NCBI GenBank assembly: GCA_016870365.1
Contig: VGBW01000003.1
Location: 78,135 to 142,134 of the forward strand
DNA length: 64,000 bases
DNA from: Actinomycetota bacterium
GTDB taxonomy: Bacteria > Actinomycetota > Actinomycetes > Nanopelagicales > Nanopelagicaceae
Direction: 5' to 3'
Position 1 is the first letter of the stretch. Each line of letters starts with the position of its first letter. The notes under the pieces are model-generated. The model worked only from the letters and a program-made list of their open reading frames with translations. It was not told the origin of the DNA and ran no database searches. Both the position numbers and the translations under genes were made by a program. This document shows positions 33,065 to 40,701 of the stretch, in pieces.

Positions 33065-35791
33065 TTGGCCAAGAATCTAAAGAAGCTAGTGGTTGTTGAA
33101 TCACCAGCAAAGGCAAGAAAGATAGGCGGGTATCTCGGCGACGAATACATCGTTGAGGCCTCCATCGGCCATATCAGAGATTTGCCGCAGCGCGCTGCTG
33201 ACATCCCTAAGGAAGTAAAGAGGTTTGCCTGGTCACGCGAAGGCATTGATATTGAAAATGGTTTTGCCCCTCTCTATGTAATTAACCCAGATAAGAGAGG
33301 AAAAGTCGCAGAGCTAAAGGATCTCTTAAAAGAGTCAGAAGAGTTAATCCTTGCCACCGATGAAGACCGCGAGGGTGAAGCAATCGCCTGGCACCTAATC
33401 GAAGTATTGAAACCAAAAATTCCGGTAAGACGGATGGTCTTTAATGAAATTACTAAGGAGTCAATTCTTAAAGCAGTGAATGAAACTAGGGATATCGATC
33501 AGCGTTTAGTTGACGCTCAAGAGACCAGGCGAGTTTTAGATCGCCTCTTCGGGTATCGCCTCTCTCCAGTGCTTTGGAAGAAGGTGATGCCAAGAATTTC
33601 TGCGGGACGAGTTCAATCGGTAGCTACTAAGTTGATTGTGGAAAAAGAGCGCGAAAGAATAGCTTTTATCGCCTCAGCTTGGTGGGATCTAACTGCCCAG
33701 ACTGAGCAAAATTTCACTGCCAGACTAATCTCTTTTGAAGATAAGCGCCTTGCCACAACCAATGATTTTGATTCAAGAGGAGCCTTAAAAGAGAAAAGTG
33801 CATCGAATATGATCTTGCTTGATCAAAGCTCAGCTGAGAGGCTGAGAAACTCGCTCACAGGTAAGAAATTAACAGTTAAATCAATTGAAGACTCACCAAG
33901 AACAGAAAGACCAAAACCACCCTTTACTACTTCAACAATGCAGCAGGATGCCGGCTTTCGCCTTGGATGGGGTGCGCAGTTAACTATGCGCATTGCCCAG
34001 AGCCTTTATGAAGGTGGATACATCACTTATATGCGAACTGACTCAGTCAATCTCTCGCAGAGCGCTATTAACGCAGCTAGAGACTCTGCTCAAGCTCTTT
34101 ATGGCAAGGATCATGTTCCAGAGAGTCCTAGATTCTATGAAGGCAAGACCAAGAACGCTCAAGAGGCTCATGAAGCAATTCATCCTGCCGGAGATTCTTT
34201 TAAGACTCCAGGCGAGCTTGCTCCTGAATTAACTCGCGATCAACTTTCTCTCTATGACTTAATTTGGAAGCGCACTGTGGCCTCACAGATGGCTGATGCC
34301 AAGAAGTTACAGGCAAGAGTGGATTTTGATGTACTGACCTCTGAAGGGAAGCCTTGTGTATTTAGAGCAAATGGAAGCGTCATAATGTTTCCAGGGTTTC
34401 TGGCAGCCTATGAGGATGTTGGCGATGAGAAAAGTGATGAAGAGAGTGATAAGCGCCTTCCACCTATGAAGGTAGGGCAAGATATCGTTGCCACGGAATA
34501 CCTATGTGAGGGCCATGAAACCAAGCCACCTGCTCGATATACCGAGCCAACCTTGGTTAGGAAATTAGAGGAGTTAGGCATAGGACGCCCTTCGACCTTT
34601 GCCTCCATTACTCAAACCATCCAAGATCGTGGGTATGTGGTGAGGAGGGGAAGAGCTTTGGTGCCGACCTTTTTGGCTTTCTCAGTAACTGGCCTGCTTG
34701 AGCAGCACTTTGCCAAGTTAGTTGATTATGAATTCACCGCTTCGATGGAGGAAGACTTAGACAGAATTGCAAATGGTGAGGAGGAAAGACTTAACTGGTT
34801 GACTAAATTCTTCTTTGGCCATGATGGTCAGCCTGGCCTGCTAGATCTTGCGGCAGACCTTGGCGCAATTGATGCGCAACAGATTAATACTATGAAGATG
34901 GGTGAAAACATTGAGATACGAGTTGGTCGATATGGAGCATACCTTCAGGAAGGTGCTGGTGATGATCGAAAGTTTGCCAATATTCCAGAAGGCCTTGCTC
35001 CCGATGAATTAACACTTCAAAGAGCTATCGAACTTCTAGCAGCTCCATCAGGTGAGCGAGAACTCGGAATTGATCCAAGCACCGGACTTCGAGTGATTGC
35101 CAAGTCTGGACGCTTCGGGCCTTACGTAACAGAGGTATTTCCTGAAGGCACGAGCGAAGATGGGAAGAAGCCTAGAGAAACCAAAGCTGCACCAACGCCG
35201 AAGACGGCATCACTTCTCTCGACAATGAGTCTAGATACCATCACTATTGATGAAGCCCTAAAACTTCTTTCGCTGCCTAGAAGCCTTGGATTCGATAGCC
35301 AGAGCGGTGAGGAGATCACAGTTCAAAATGGCCGCTATGGTCCTTATTTGAAGCGTGGAAGAGATTCAAGAGCCTTGACTTCTGACGAAGAGATATTTTC
35401 AATTAATCTAGATCAGGCTGAAGCCATTTATAAACAGCCAAAGATGAAGCGACGTGGTGTTGCCAAACCACCACTGAGAGAAGTGGGCGTAGATCCAGAG
35501 ACAAAGAAGGCAGTTATCATTAAAGATGGTCGCTTTGGAATGTATGTTACTGATGGAGAAACAAATGCCACGCTGCGCCGTGGAGACACAGTTGAAGCTA
35601 TGACGATAGAGCGAGCTTTAGAACTTCTGGCAGGACGGCGCGCCTGGGAGATCGAAAATGGCGGAGTGAGTAAGAAGCCTAAACGTGCGAAAAAGAGCGC
35701 GCCTACACTTACCAAAAGAACCATCAAGGGGGTTGGCTCCAAGCCAAAAGCGAAGAAGTCAGCCAGCGGTAAGTCAAAAAAAGATAAGTAA
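33065..35791 (+). CDS. topA: DNA topoisomerase I
   Basis: Relaxes negative supercoils. The 908-aa protein starts from TTG (MAKNLKKLVVVESPAKARKI). It has the Toprim domain with ATDEDREGEAIAWHL near residues 98-112, the catalytic Tyr in GGYITYMRTDSVNLS, and RPSTFASI. There are no zinc-finger cysteines; instead the C-terminus has about four repeats of the GRYGPYL type (IRVGRYGAYL, AKSGRFGPYV, VQNGRYGPYL, IKDGRFGMYV) and a Lys-rich tail, as in other actinobacteria. Followed by the thymidylate kinase fusion and holB. Confidence 0.96.
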   Translation: MAKNLKKLVVVESPAKARKIGGYLGDEYIVEASIGHIRDLPQRAADIPKEVKRFAWSREGIDIENGFAPLYVINPDKRGKVAELKDLLKESEELILATDEDREGEAIAWHLIEVLKPKIPVRRMVFNEITKESILKAVNETRDIDQRLVDAQETRRVLDRLFGYRLSPVLWKKVMPRISAGRVQSVATKLIVEKERERIAFIASAWWDLTAQTEQNFTARLISFEDKRLATTNDFDSRGALKEKSASNMILLDQSSAERLRNSLTGKKLTVKSIEDSPRTERPKPPFTTSTMQQDAGFRLGWGAQLTMRIAQSLYEGGYITYMRTDSVNLSQSAINAARDSAQALYGKDHVPESPRFYEGKTKNAQEAHEAIHPAGDSFKTPGELAPELTRDQLSLYDLIWKRTVASQMADAKKLQARVDFDVLTSEGKPCVFRANGSVIMFPGFLAAYEDVGDEKSDEESDKRLPPMKVGQDIVATEYLCEGHETKPPARYTEPTLVRKLEELGIGRPSTFASITQTIQDRGYVVRRGRALVPTFLAFSVTGLLEQHFAKLVDYEFTASMEEDLDRIANGEEERLNWLTKFFFGHDGQPGLLDLAADLGAIDAQQINTMKMGENIEIRVGRYGAYLQEGAGDDRKFANIPEGLAPDELTLQRAIELLAAPSGERELGIDPSTGLRVIAKSGRFGPYVTEVFPEGTSEDGKKPRETKAAPTPKTASLLSTMSLDTITIDEALKLLSLPRSLGFDSQSGEEITVQNGRYGPYLKRGRDSRALTSDEEIFSINLDQAEAIYKQPKMKRRGVAKPPLREVGVDPETKKAVIIKDGRFGMYVTDGETNATLRRGDTVEAMTIERALELLAGRRAWEIENGGVSKKPKRAKKSAPTLTKRTIKGVGSKPKAKKSASGKSKKDK

Positions 35792-35804
35792 TAGGCTTGC
35801 ATCT

Positions 35805-37811
35805 ATGGGTAACTCAAATCCAGGCCCGCTATCACCAGCAGCAGGTATGCGAAATAACGTTATGGCCATACCCGTCTTTCGCAAACTCTGGAATGCCATG
35901 GCTTTTTCATCCTTTGGTGATTGGCTAGGACTTCTTGCTACAACTGCGCTGGCTCAACAATTGGCTGGTGGAGATTACGCAACTGCAAATATTGCTATTG
36001 CAGGTGTTTTCATCGCTCGACTCTTGCCATCGGTAATTCTCGGGCCTCTTGCAGGAGTGATTGCTGACAAGTTTGATCGTAAGAAAGTAATGGTTATAGG
36101 AGATATTTTACGTGCTATTTTGTTTATCACCATACCTATTGTAGGAAATTATCTCTGGCTCTATACCGCAACTGTTCTAATTGAGTGCATTACTCTCTTC
36201 TGGAGCCCTGCAAAAGATGCCACCATGCCAAATCTAGTCCCAAGGAATAAACTTGAGAGCGCCAATCAAATGACACTCCTTGCATCCTATGGGAGCGCTC
36301 CATTTGCAGCCCTTACATTCACGCTCCTAACAATTTTTATTACGGGAATCAGCGCAGCTTTTGATCTTGGTTCAAACTCAGCTGTTGACCTAGCCTTATT
36401 CGTAAATGCTCTATCTTTTCTTTTTAGCGCTTTTACAATAAGTCAGATGGATATTCCCAAAGAGCATTTAAAGACAGGTGAGGTCTCCAGTTCAATAGTT
36501 GCATTTTTCTTAGATGGGGGGAAATTTCTATCCTCATCTAAAGTAATCAGAGGCTTAACATTTGGCCTACTAGGAGCATTTATTGCCGCAGGTGCGGTGA
36601 TTGGCCTTGCCAGAACATTTGTAGGCGATCTGGCAGGCGGTGATGCTGCATATGGAATTTTATTTAGCGCCGTCTTTACCGGCCTTGCTATCGGAATTGC
36701 ATTTGGTCCTAAGGTATTTTCACAATTTTCAAGACGCCGTCTATTTGGAGCATCGCTAAGCGTTGCTGGATTCTTATTGATTGTGCTCTCGCTGCTACAA
36801 AACCTAGTTCTGGCAGTCTTCGTTGTGGTCTTGCTTGGCTCATTTTCAGGAGTCTCATGGGTTACCGGGTTTACGATGCTTGGAGCGGAGGTTTCTGACG
36901 AGCTACGAGGCCGAGCATTTGCTTTTACCCAATCCTTGGTCCGGATCTCCCTAGTTGGGGTTCTGGCAATTTCACCGATAATTGCAGCTGCGATCGGCGA
37001 GCATGTCTTTATTCTTGGCGAAGTGCAACTCACCTATAACGGAGCTGCATTCACCATGCTTGGTGGAGGAATTGTTGCAACGGCGGTTGGAATCCTCTCT
37101 TATCAACACATGAAAGATCGTACAGGAGTTTCATTATGGAGCGATGTGGTAAACGCCTTAAGAGGGGAGCTTGGTGGGATTACTTCTCCAAGAGTCGAAG
37201 GGCTATTCATCTCTTTTGAAGGAGGTGAGGGTTCTGGAAAATCAACTCAGGCAAGATTATTGAAAGAGTGGTTTGAGAACGAAGGCAAATCTGTAGTTGT
37301 AAGCAGGGAGCCCGGTGGAACTGAGCTCGGTAAGAGTCTAAGACAAATCCTTCTTGATAATGCCACTGGTGACATTTCTCCAAGATCTGAAGCTCTTCTC
37401 TATGCTGCAGATAGAGCTCACCATGTCTACTCACTTATTCGCCCAGCCTTAAAGCGCGGCGATGTTGTCATTACCGACCGATATTTTGACTCATCCATTG
37501 CCTACCAGGGAGCCGGTCGTATCTTGTCGCCCAATGAAGTTGCTCGCATTAACCGTTGGGCAACCGAATCTCTTTTCCCTACACTGACAATCATTCTGGA
37601 TCAACCTGCCGACGTTGGCCTTTCAAGGATCAAGAGCGCCGATAGGCTAGAGAGCGAGTCAGTCGAATTTCACGACAGAGTGCGACAGGAGTTTCTCCAA
37701 CTAGCTGCAGTCGATCCCGAGCGTTACTTGGTGATTGATGCCAGAAGGCCGATTATTGAAATTCATCAAGAGATCACTGCTCGAATTACTGACATATCAA
37801 GGAAGAAATGA
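35805..37811 (+). CDS. tmk: MFS membrane protein fused to thymidylate kinase
   Basis: One reading frame with two domains. Residues ~1-460 form a 12-helix MFS-like membrane domain (GDWLGLLATTALAQQL at the start, IADKFDRKKVMVIGD after helix 2). Residues ~466-668 form dTMP kinase with P-loop FEGGEGSGKST, the DR(Y/H) motif TDRYFDSSIAYQGAGR and a typical lid. The kinase makes dTDP. Similar MFS-tmk fusions occur after topA in Streptomyces, so this is inherited, not an artefact. Start ATG 35805 lies 13 nt after topA; the longer in-frame start would sit inside topA. Overlaps holB by 4 nt. Confidence 0.92.
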   Translation: MGNSNPGPLSPAAGMRNNVMAIPVFRKLWNAMAFSSFGDWLGLLATTALAQQLAGGDYATANIAIAGVFIARLLPSVILGPLAGVIADKFDRKKVMVIGDILRAILFITIPIVGNYLWLYTATVLIECITLFWSPAKDATMPNLVPRNKLESANQMTLLASYGSAPFAALTFTLLTIFITGISAAFDLGSNSAVDLALFVNALSFLFSAFTISQMDIPKEHLKTGEVSSSIVAFFLDGGKFLSSSKVIRGLTFGLLGAFIAAGAVIGLARTFVGDLAGGDAAYGILFSAVFTGLAIGIAFGPKVFSQFSRRRLFGASLSVAGFLLIVLSLLQNLVLAVFVVVLLGSFSGVSWVTGFTMLGAEVSDELRGRAFAFTQSLVRISLVGVLAISPIIAAAIGEHVFILGEVQLTYNGAAFTMLGGGIVATAVGILSYQHMKDRTGVSLWSDVVNALRGELGGITSPRVEGLFISFEGGEGSGKSTQARLLKEWFENEGKSVVVSREPGGTELGKSLRQILLDNATGDISPRSEALLYAADRAHHVYSLIRPALKRGDVVITDRYFDSSIAYQGAGRILSPNEVARINRWATESLFPTLTIILDQPADVGLSRIKSADRLESESVEFHDRVRQEFLQLAAVDPERYLVIDARRPIIEIHQEITARITDISRKK

Positions 37812-38950
37812 TGAGCGTCTTTGACTCGCTGGTTGGCCAAAGTGAAGTGGTTGAAAGACTAAAGTCTGCAATCAGTTCTGCCAAGGGTGGAAGTAGTAGC
37901 CAAAAGATGGCCAATTCCTGGCTTCTTGTCGGCCCCGCTGGGTCTGGTCGATCAAATGCCGCCGTAGCCTTTGCTGCTTCTCTGCTCTGCAGTGAAAGTG
38001 GCTGTGGAAAGTGTCGAGATTGCCAGACTGTTCTCTCTGGGACACATATAGATGTTGAGAGATTTAACCCCACTGGCTTATCGATTAAAGCAGAAGAAGT
38101 CAGAGAACTCATAGCAAGGTCTGCTTGGTCGCCATCTGTCGGCGGTTGGCGAATTGTCATTATCGAAGATGCCGATAGATTGACTGAGAGTGCGGCTAAT
38201 GCTCTCTTAAGAACTATTGAAGAACCAGAGACGCACACGCTCTGGTTGTTATGCGCTCCAACCCTTGGTGATGTTTCAGTAACTATACGCTCCAGATGCA
38301 GGCACCTACAATTACGGACTCCCTCGACAGCAAGTATTGAAGAGTTTCTACTTTCAAATACCAGCATAGATTCGAAGGCTGCAGCATTCGCTGCTCGAGT
38401 ATCTCAGGGCCATATTGGTAGAGCTAGATTTATTGCAACAAACCAAGAAGCTCGATCCAGGAGAGAGGAAGTGCTATCACTTGCCTTTTCGCTCACGGAT
38501 ATCGACTCTTGTTTTAAAGCAGCTTCAAAGATATTAGATATTGCTCAAAACCAGGCTGAGAGTGAAAACTCAGAAAGAGATAGCCAGCAGATGAAACAAC
38601 TACAGGATGCCTATCAAGGGACTGGGCGCTCACTAATCTCAGGTGGCGCAAGAGCCATTAAAGATCTCGAGAGGGGACAGAGATCTAGCACAACTCGCTC
38701 GGTACGCGACAACATAGATAGTGCTCTTCTAGATATTGCCACCTTTTATCGAGATGTTCTGGTCATTCAAAGCGGAGGCGAAGAGATTCTCAATATAGAT
38801 CTAAGAACTGAGGTCAATGAATTTGCCAAGACATCCTCGCCAAAACGCAGTATTGAGCGCATTGAAGCGCTACTTGAGGCTCGTATGAACCTAGGGCGTA
38901 ACTCGGCCCCCCTTTCAACCCTTGAGGCTCTGTTTTGCGCTTTGAAGTAG
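37808..38950 (+). CDS. holB: DNA polymerase III subunit delta'
   Basis: Clamp-loader subunit. The 380-aa protein starts MMSVFDSLVGQSEVVERL, carries a degenerate P-loop GPAGSGRSNAA as expected for delta', a four-cysteine zinc module CSESGCGKCRDCQ near residues 61-73, IIEDADRLTESAANALLRTIEEP, and a C-terminal helical collar domain. The Walker Lys is replaced by Arg (GSGRS), consistent with a non-ATPase subunit. Translationally coupled to the tmk fusion. Confidence 0.94.
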   Translation: MMSVFDSLVGQSEVVERLKSAISSAKGGSSSQKMANSWLLVGPAGSGRSNAAVAFAASLLCSESGCGKCRDCQTVLSGTHIDVERFNPTGLSIKAEEVRELIARSAWSPSVGGWRIVIIEDADRLTESAANALLRTIEEPETHTLWLLCAPTLGDVSVTIRSRCRHLQLRTPSTASIEEFLLSNTSIDSKAAAFAARVSQGHIGRARFIATNQEARSRREEVLSLAFSLTDIDSCFKAASKILDIAQNQAESENSERDSQQMKQLQDAYQGTGRSLISGGARAIKDLERGQRSSTTRSVRDNIDSALLDIATFYRDVLVIQSGGEEILNIDLRTEVNEFAKTSSPKRSIERIEALLEARMNLGRNSAPLSTLEALFCALK

Positions 38951-38969
38951 CTTTCGGCATTATCGGCAC

Positions 38970-39614
38970 ATGCGCCTAGACCATATCTCCTATGTAGCAA
39001 CTCACGATCAACTAGTAGATGTAGTTCAAAGGATTGGATCTCGAATCGGCTCAGCCTTTACCGATGGCGGGATCCACCCAAGATTTGGGACTCGTAACTT
39101 CACACTTGCCCTTAAGAACGGTCACTATCTTGAAGTTGTCTGCCCGCTTGATCATCCTGCAGCTGATACCTCAGCATTTGGTCGCGTTGTTTCGCAACGC
39201 GCTAATGAGGGTGGTGGATGGCTTACTTGGGTGGTCTCAACCGATGATCTCTCACCAATTGAAAGCCGGCTTGGTCGTCAAGCAGTGGATGGTTCAAGAA
39301 AGCGCCCTGATGGAAGTGAGTTGAAGTGGAAACAGCTTGGAGTTCTTGGAACCTTAAGCGATTCCCAACTCCCTTTCTTCATCCAATGGATGTCAAAAGA
39401 CCATCCATCAAATGATGGCAAAGCGGTTGCTGAAATTGTAAAGATTGAAATCTCAGGTGATGAGAAGACAATTGAAGAGTGGCTTGGCTCTGATCTCTCA
39501 AAGGCCTTTGATGGCGTGGAGATCGGTTGGGTCGACCCTACATCAAATGATGGCGCGACTGGGCTTGTGGCAGTTCACCTAGCAACGCCTAGCGGCGTTG
39601 TACGCTTGGATTAA
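38970..39614 (+). CDS. VOC/glyoxalase-like domain protein
   Basis: Predicted member of the vicinal-oxygen-chelate fold (glyoxalase-like type). The 214-aa protein begins MRLDHISYVATH, with metal-ligand candidates His5 and Glu in GHYLEVVCPLDHP near residue 55. The C-terminal half has the second fold unit (VKIEISGDEKTIEEWLGSDL). Function unknown: such proteins include isomerases, lyases and dioxygenases. Located between holB and tRNA-Thr; no metabolic partner nearby. Confidence 0.78.
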   Translation: MRLDHISYVATHDQLVDVVQRIGSRIGSAFTDGGIHPRFGTRNFTLALKNGHYLEVVCPLDHPAADTSAFGRVVSQRANEGGGWLTWVVSTDDLSPIESRLGRQAVDGSRKRPDGSELKWKQLGVLGTLSDSQLPFFIQWMSKDHPSNDGKAVAEIVKIEISGDEKTIEEWLGSDLSKAFDGVEIGWVDPTSNDGATGLVAVHLATPSGVVRLD

Positions 39615-39642
39615 TTCTAATAATTCAAAGATTCAAAGCATC

Positions 39643-39715
39643 GCCGCCCTAGCTCAGTCGGTAGAGCGTCGCTCTCGTAAAGCGAAGGTCGCGGGTTCGA
39701 TTCCCGCGGGCGGCT
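39643..39715 (+). tRNA. tRNA-Thr (anticodon CGU)
   Basis: 73-nt cloverleaf: acceptor GCCGCCC/GGGCGGC, D arm GCTC...GAGC, anticodon stem TCGCT/AGCGA with loop CTCGTAA (anticodon CGT in DNA), T arm GCGGG-TTCGATT-CCCGC, discriminator T. CCA is not encoded (CAA follows). Located between the VOC gene and proC. Confidence 0.97.
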
Positions 39716-39735
39716 CAACTAATTGAGATATTCGC

Positions 39736-39741
39736 TAACCT
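39736..39741 (+). promoter_or_regulatory. Putative -10 of a leaderless proC transcript
   Basis: TAACCT, 6 nt before the proC ATG at 39748, between tRNA-Thr and proC. Confidence 0.45.
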
Positions 39742-39747
39742 TGCCTT

Positions 39748-40557
39748 ATGGCAGAAACCTATGCTTATTCGATTGGAATTATTGGCTCTGGTGTCATGGG
39801 CGAAGCTTTGCTGGCAACAATTCTTAAAGCAGGCGTTGTAAATAAAAGGGTTGTAATTTCAGATAAGAGACTAGAGAGAACAACTGAGTTAGCAGTTAAA
39901 TATGGCTGCGATGTAGGTTTGCCAGAGGAGATATCTTTAAAGGCGGAGAACATTTTCCTGGTAGTAAAGCCTCAAGATCTAGATGCGCTAATGAAGTTAA
40001 TAGGTTCTAAAGTCTCGACAAATCAGAGATTGGTTTCATTTATTGCAGGTAAGAAGACTTCACACATTCAGAGTTTCCTCTTGAATTCTGTGCCAGTCCT
40101 TAGAGTAATGCCTAATACCCCGGTGTCTGTTGGAGTGGGAGCCTTGGCCATCTCAAAAGGAAACTCTGCTTCAGAAGGTGATATTAAGGCAATCGAAGAA
40201 TTCCTTAAGGCCTCTGGAAAAACTATTTGCGTGGAGGAGAAATTACAAGATGCAGTAACTGCCACTAGCGGATCAGGGCCAGCTTATTTCTTCAGGTTTG
40301 TTGAAGCCATGATTTCGGCGGCTGAAGACCTAGGGCTAACAACGAGTGATGCTAGAACTTTAGTGATACAAACTATTTCGGGAGCTGCCGAGATGTTAAA
40401 GCAAGAGGGGGCCTCACCCAAAGTTCTACGCGAGAATGTAACTAGTCCAAACGGGACAACCTTTGCCGCTCTTGAAGTATTTGAAAGAGAGGATCTTGTT
40501 GGGGTAGTGAAGAGAGCAATGCTTGCTGCTCGCAATAGATCTCAAGAACTCTCATGA
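39748..40557 (+). CDS. proC: Pyrroline-5-carboxylate reductase
   Basis: Last step of proline synthesis (NAD(P)H-dependent). The 269-aa protein has the Rossmann motif GIIGSGVMGEALL near residues 9-21, VLRVMPNTPVSVGVGA, and the signature TSGSGPAYFFRFVEAM near 173-188 with the C-terminal NVTSPNGTTFAALEVFE. Position beside bS22 matches mycobacterial Rv0500/Rv0500B; the small helix-turn-helix gene found between them there is absent. Confidence 0.96.
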   Translation: MAETYAYSIGIIGSGVMGEALLATILKAGVVNKRVVISDKRLERTTELAVKYGCDVGLPEEISLKAENIFLVVKPQDLDALMKLIGSKVSTNQRLVSFIAGKKTSHIQSFLLNSVPVLRVMPNTPVSVGVGALAISKGNSASEGDIKAIEEFLKASGKTICVEEKLQDAVTATSGSGPAYFFRFVEAMISAAEDLGLTTSDARTLVIQTISGAAEMLKQEGASPKVLRENVTSPNGTTFAALEVFEREDLVGVVKRAMLAARNRSQELS

Positions 40558-40600
40558 ACTTTCAGATATCCTTAGACAACACCGAAAAGGAGTTGAGAGC

Positions 40601-40699
40601 ATGGGTTCAGTAGTCAAAAAGCGCCGCAAGCGCATGGCTAAGAAGAAGCATAAGAAACTTCTTAAGAAGACTCGTATTCAGCGCAGAAACAAGAAGTAA
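40601..40699 (+). CDS. 30S ribosomal protein bS22 (AURKAIP1/COX24 domain), 32 aa
   Basis: Very short, extremely basic protein: MGSVVKKRRKRMAKKKHKKL, then 12 further residues ending RRNKK. It matches the ~33-aa actinobacterial protein known as bS22 in mycobacterial ribosomes, encoded downstream of proC there too. AAAGGAG lies 9-15 nt upstream of the ATG. TATCCT at 40566-40571 may be its promoter. It ends 2 nt before the 3' end of the convergent metalloprotease gene. Easily missed because of its length. Confidence 0.92.
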   Translation: MGSVVKKRRKRMAKKKHKKLLKKTRIQRRNKK

Positions 40700-40701
40700 G
40701 A

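Noticed and set aside
35685..35804. 40-residue N-terminal extension of the MFS-thymidylate kinase
   Set aside because: It lies inside the Lys-rich 3' end of topA and reads as a basic out-of-frame shadow; ATG 35805 follows topA immediately.
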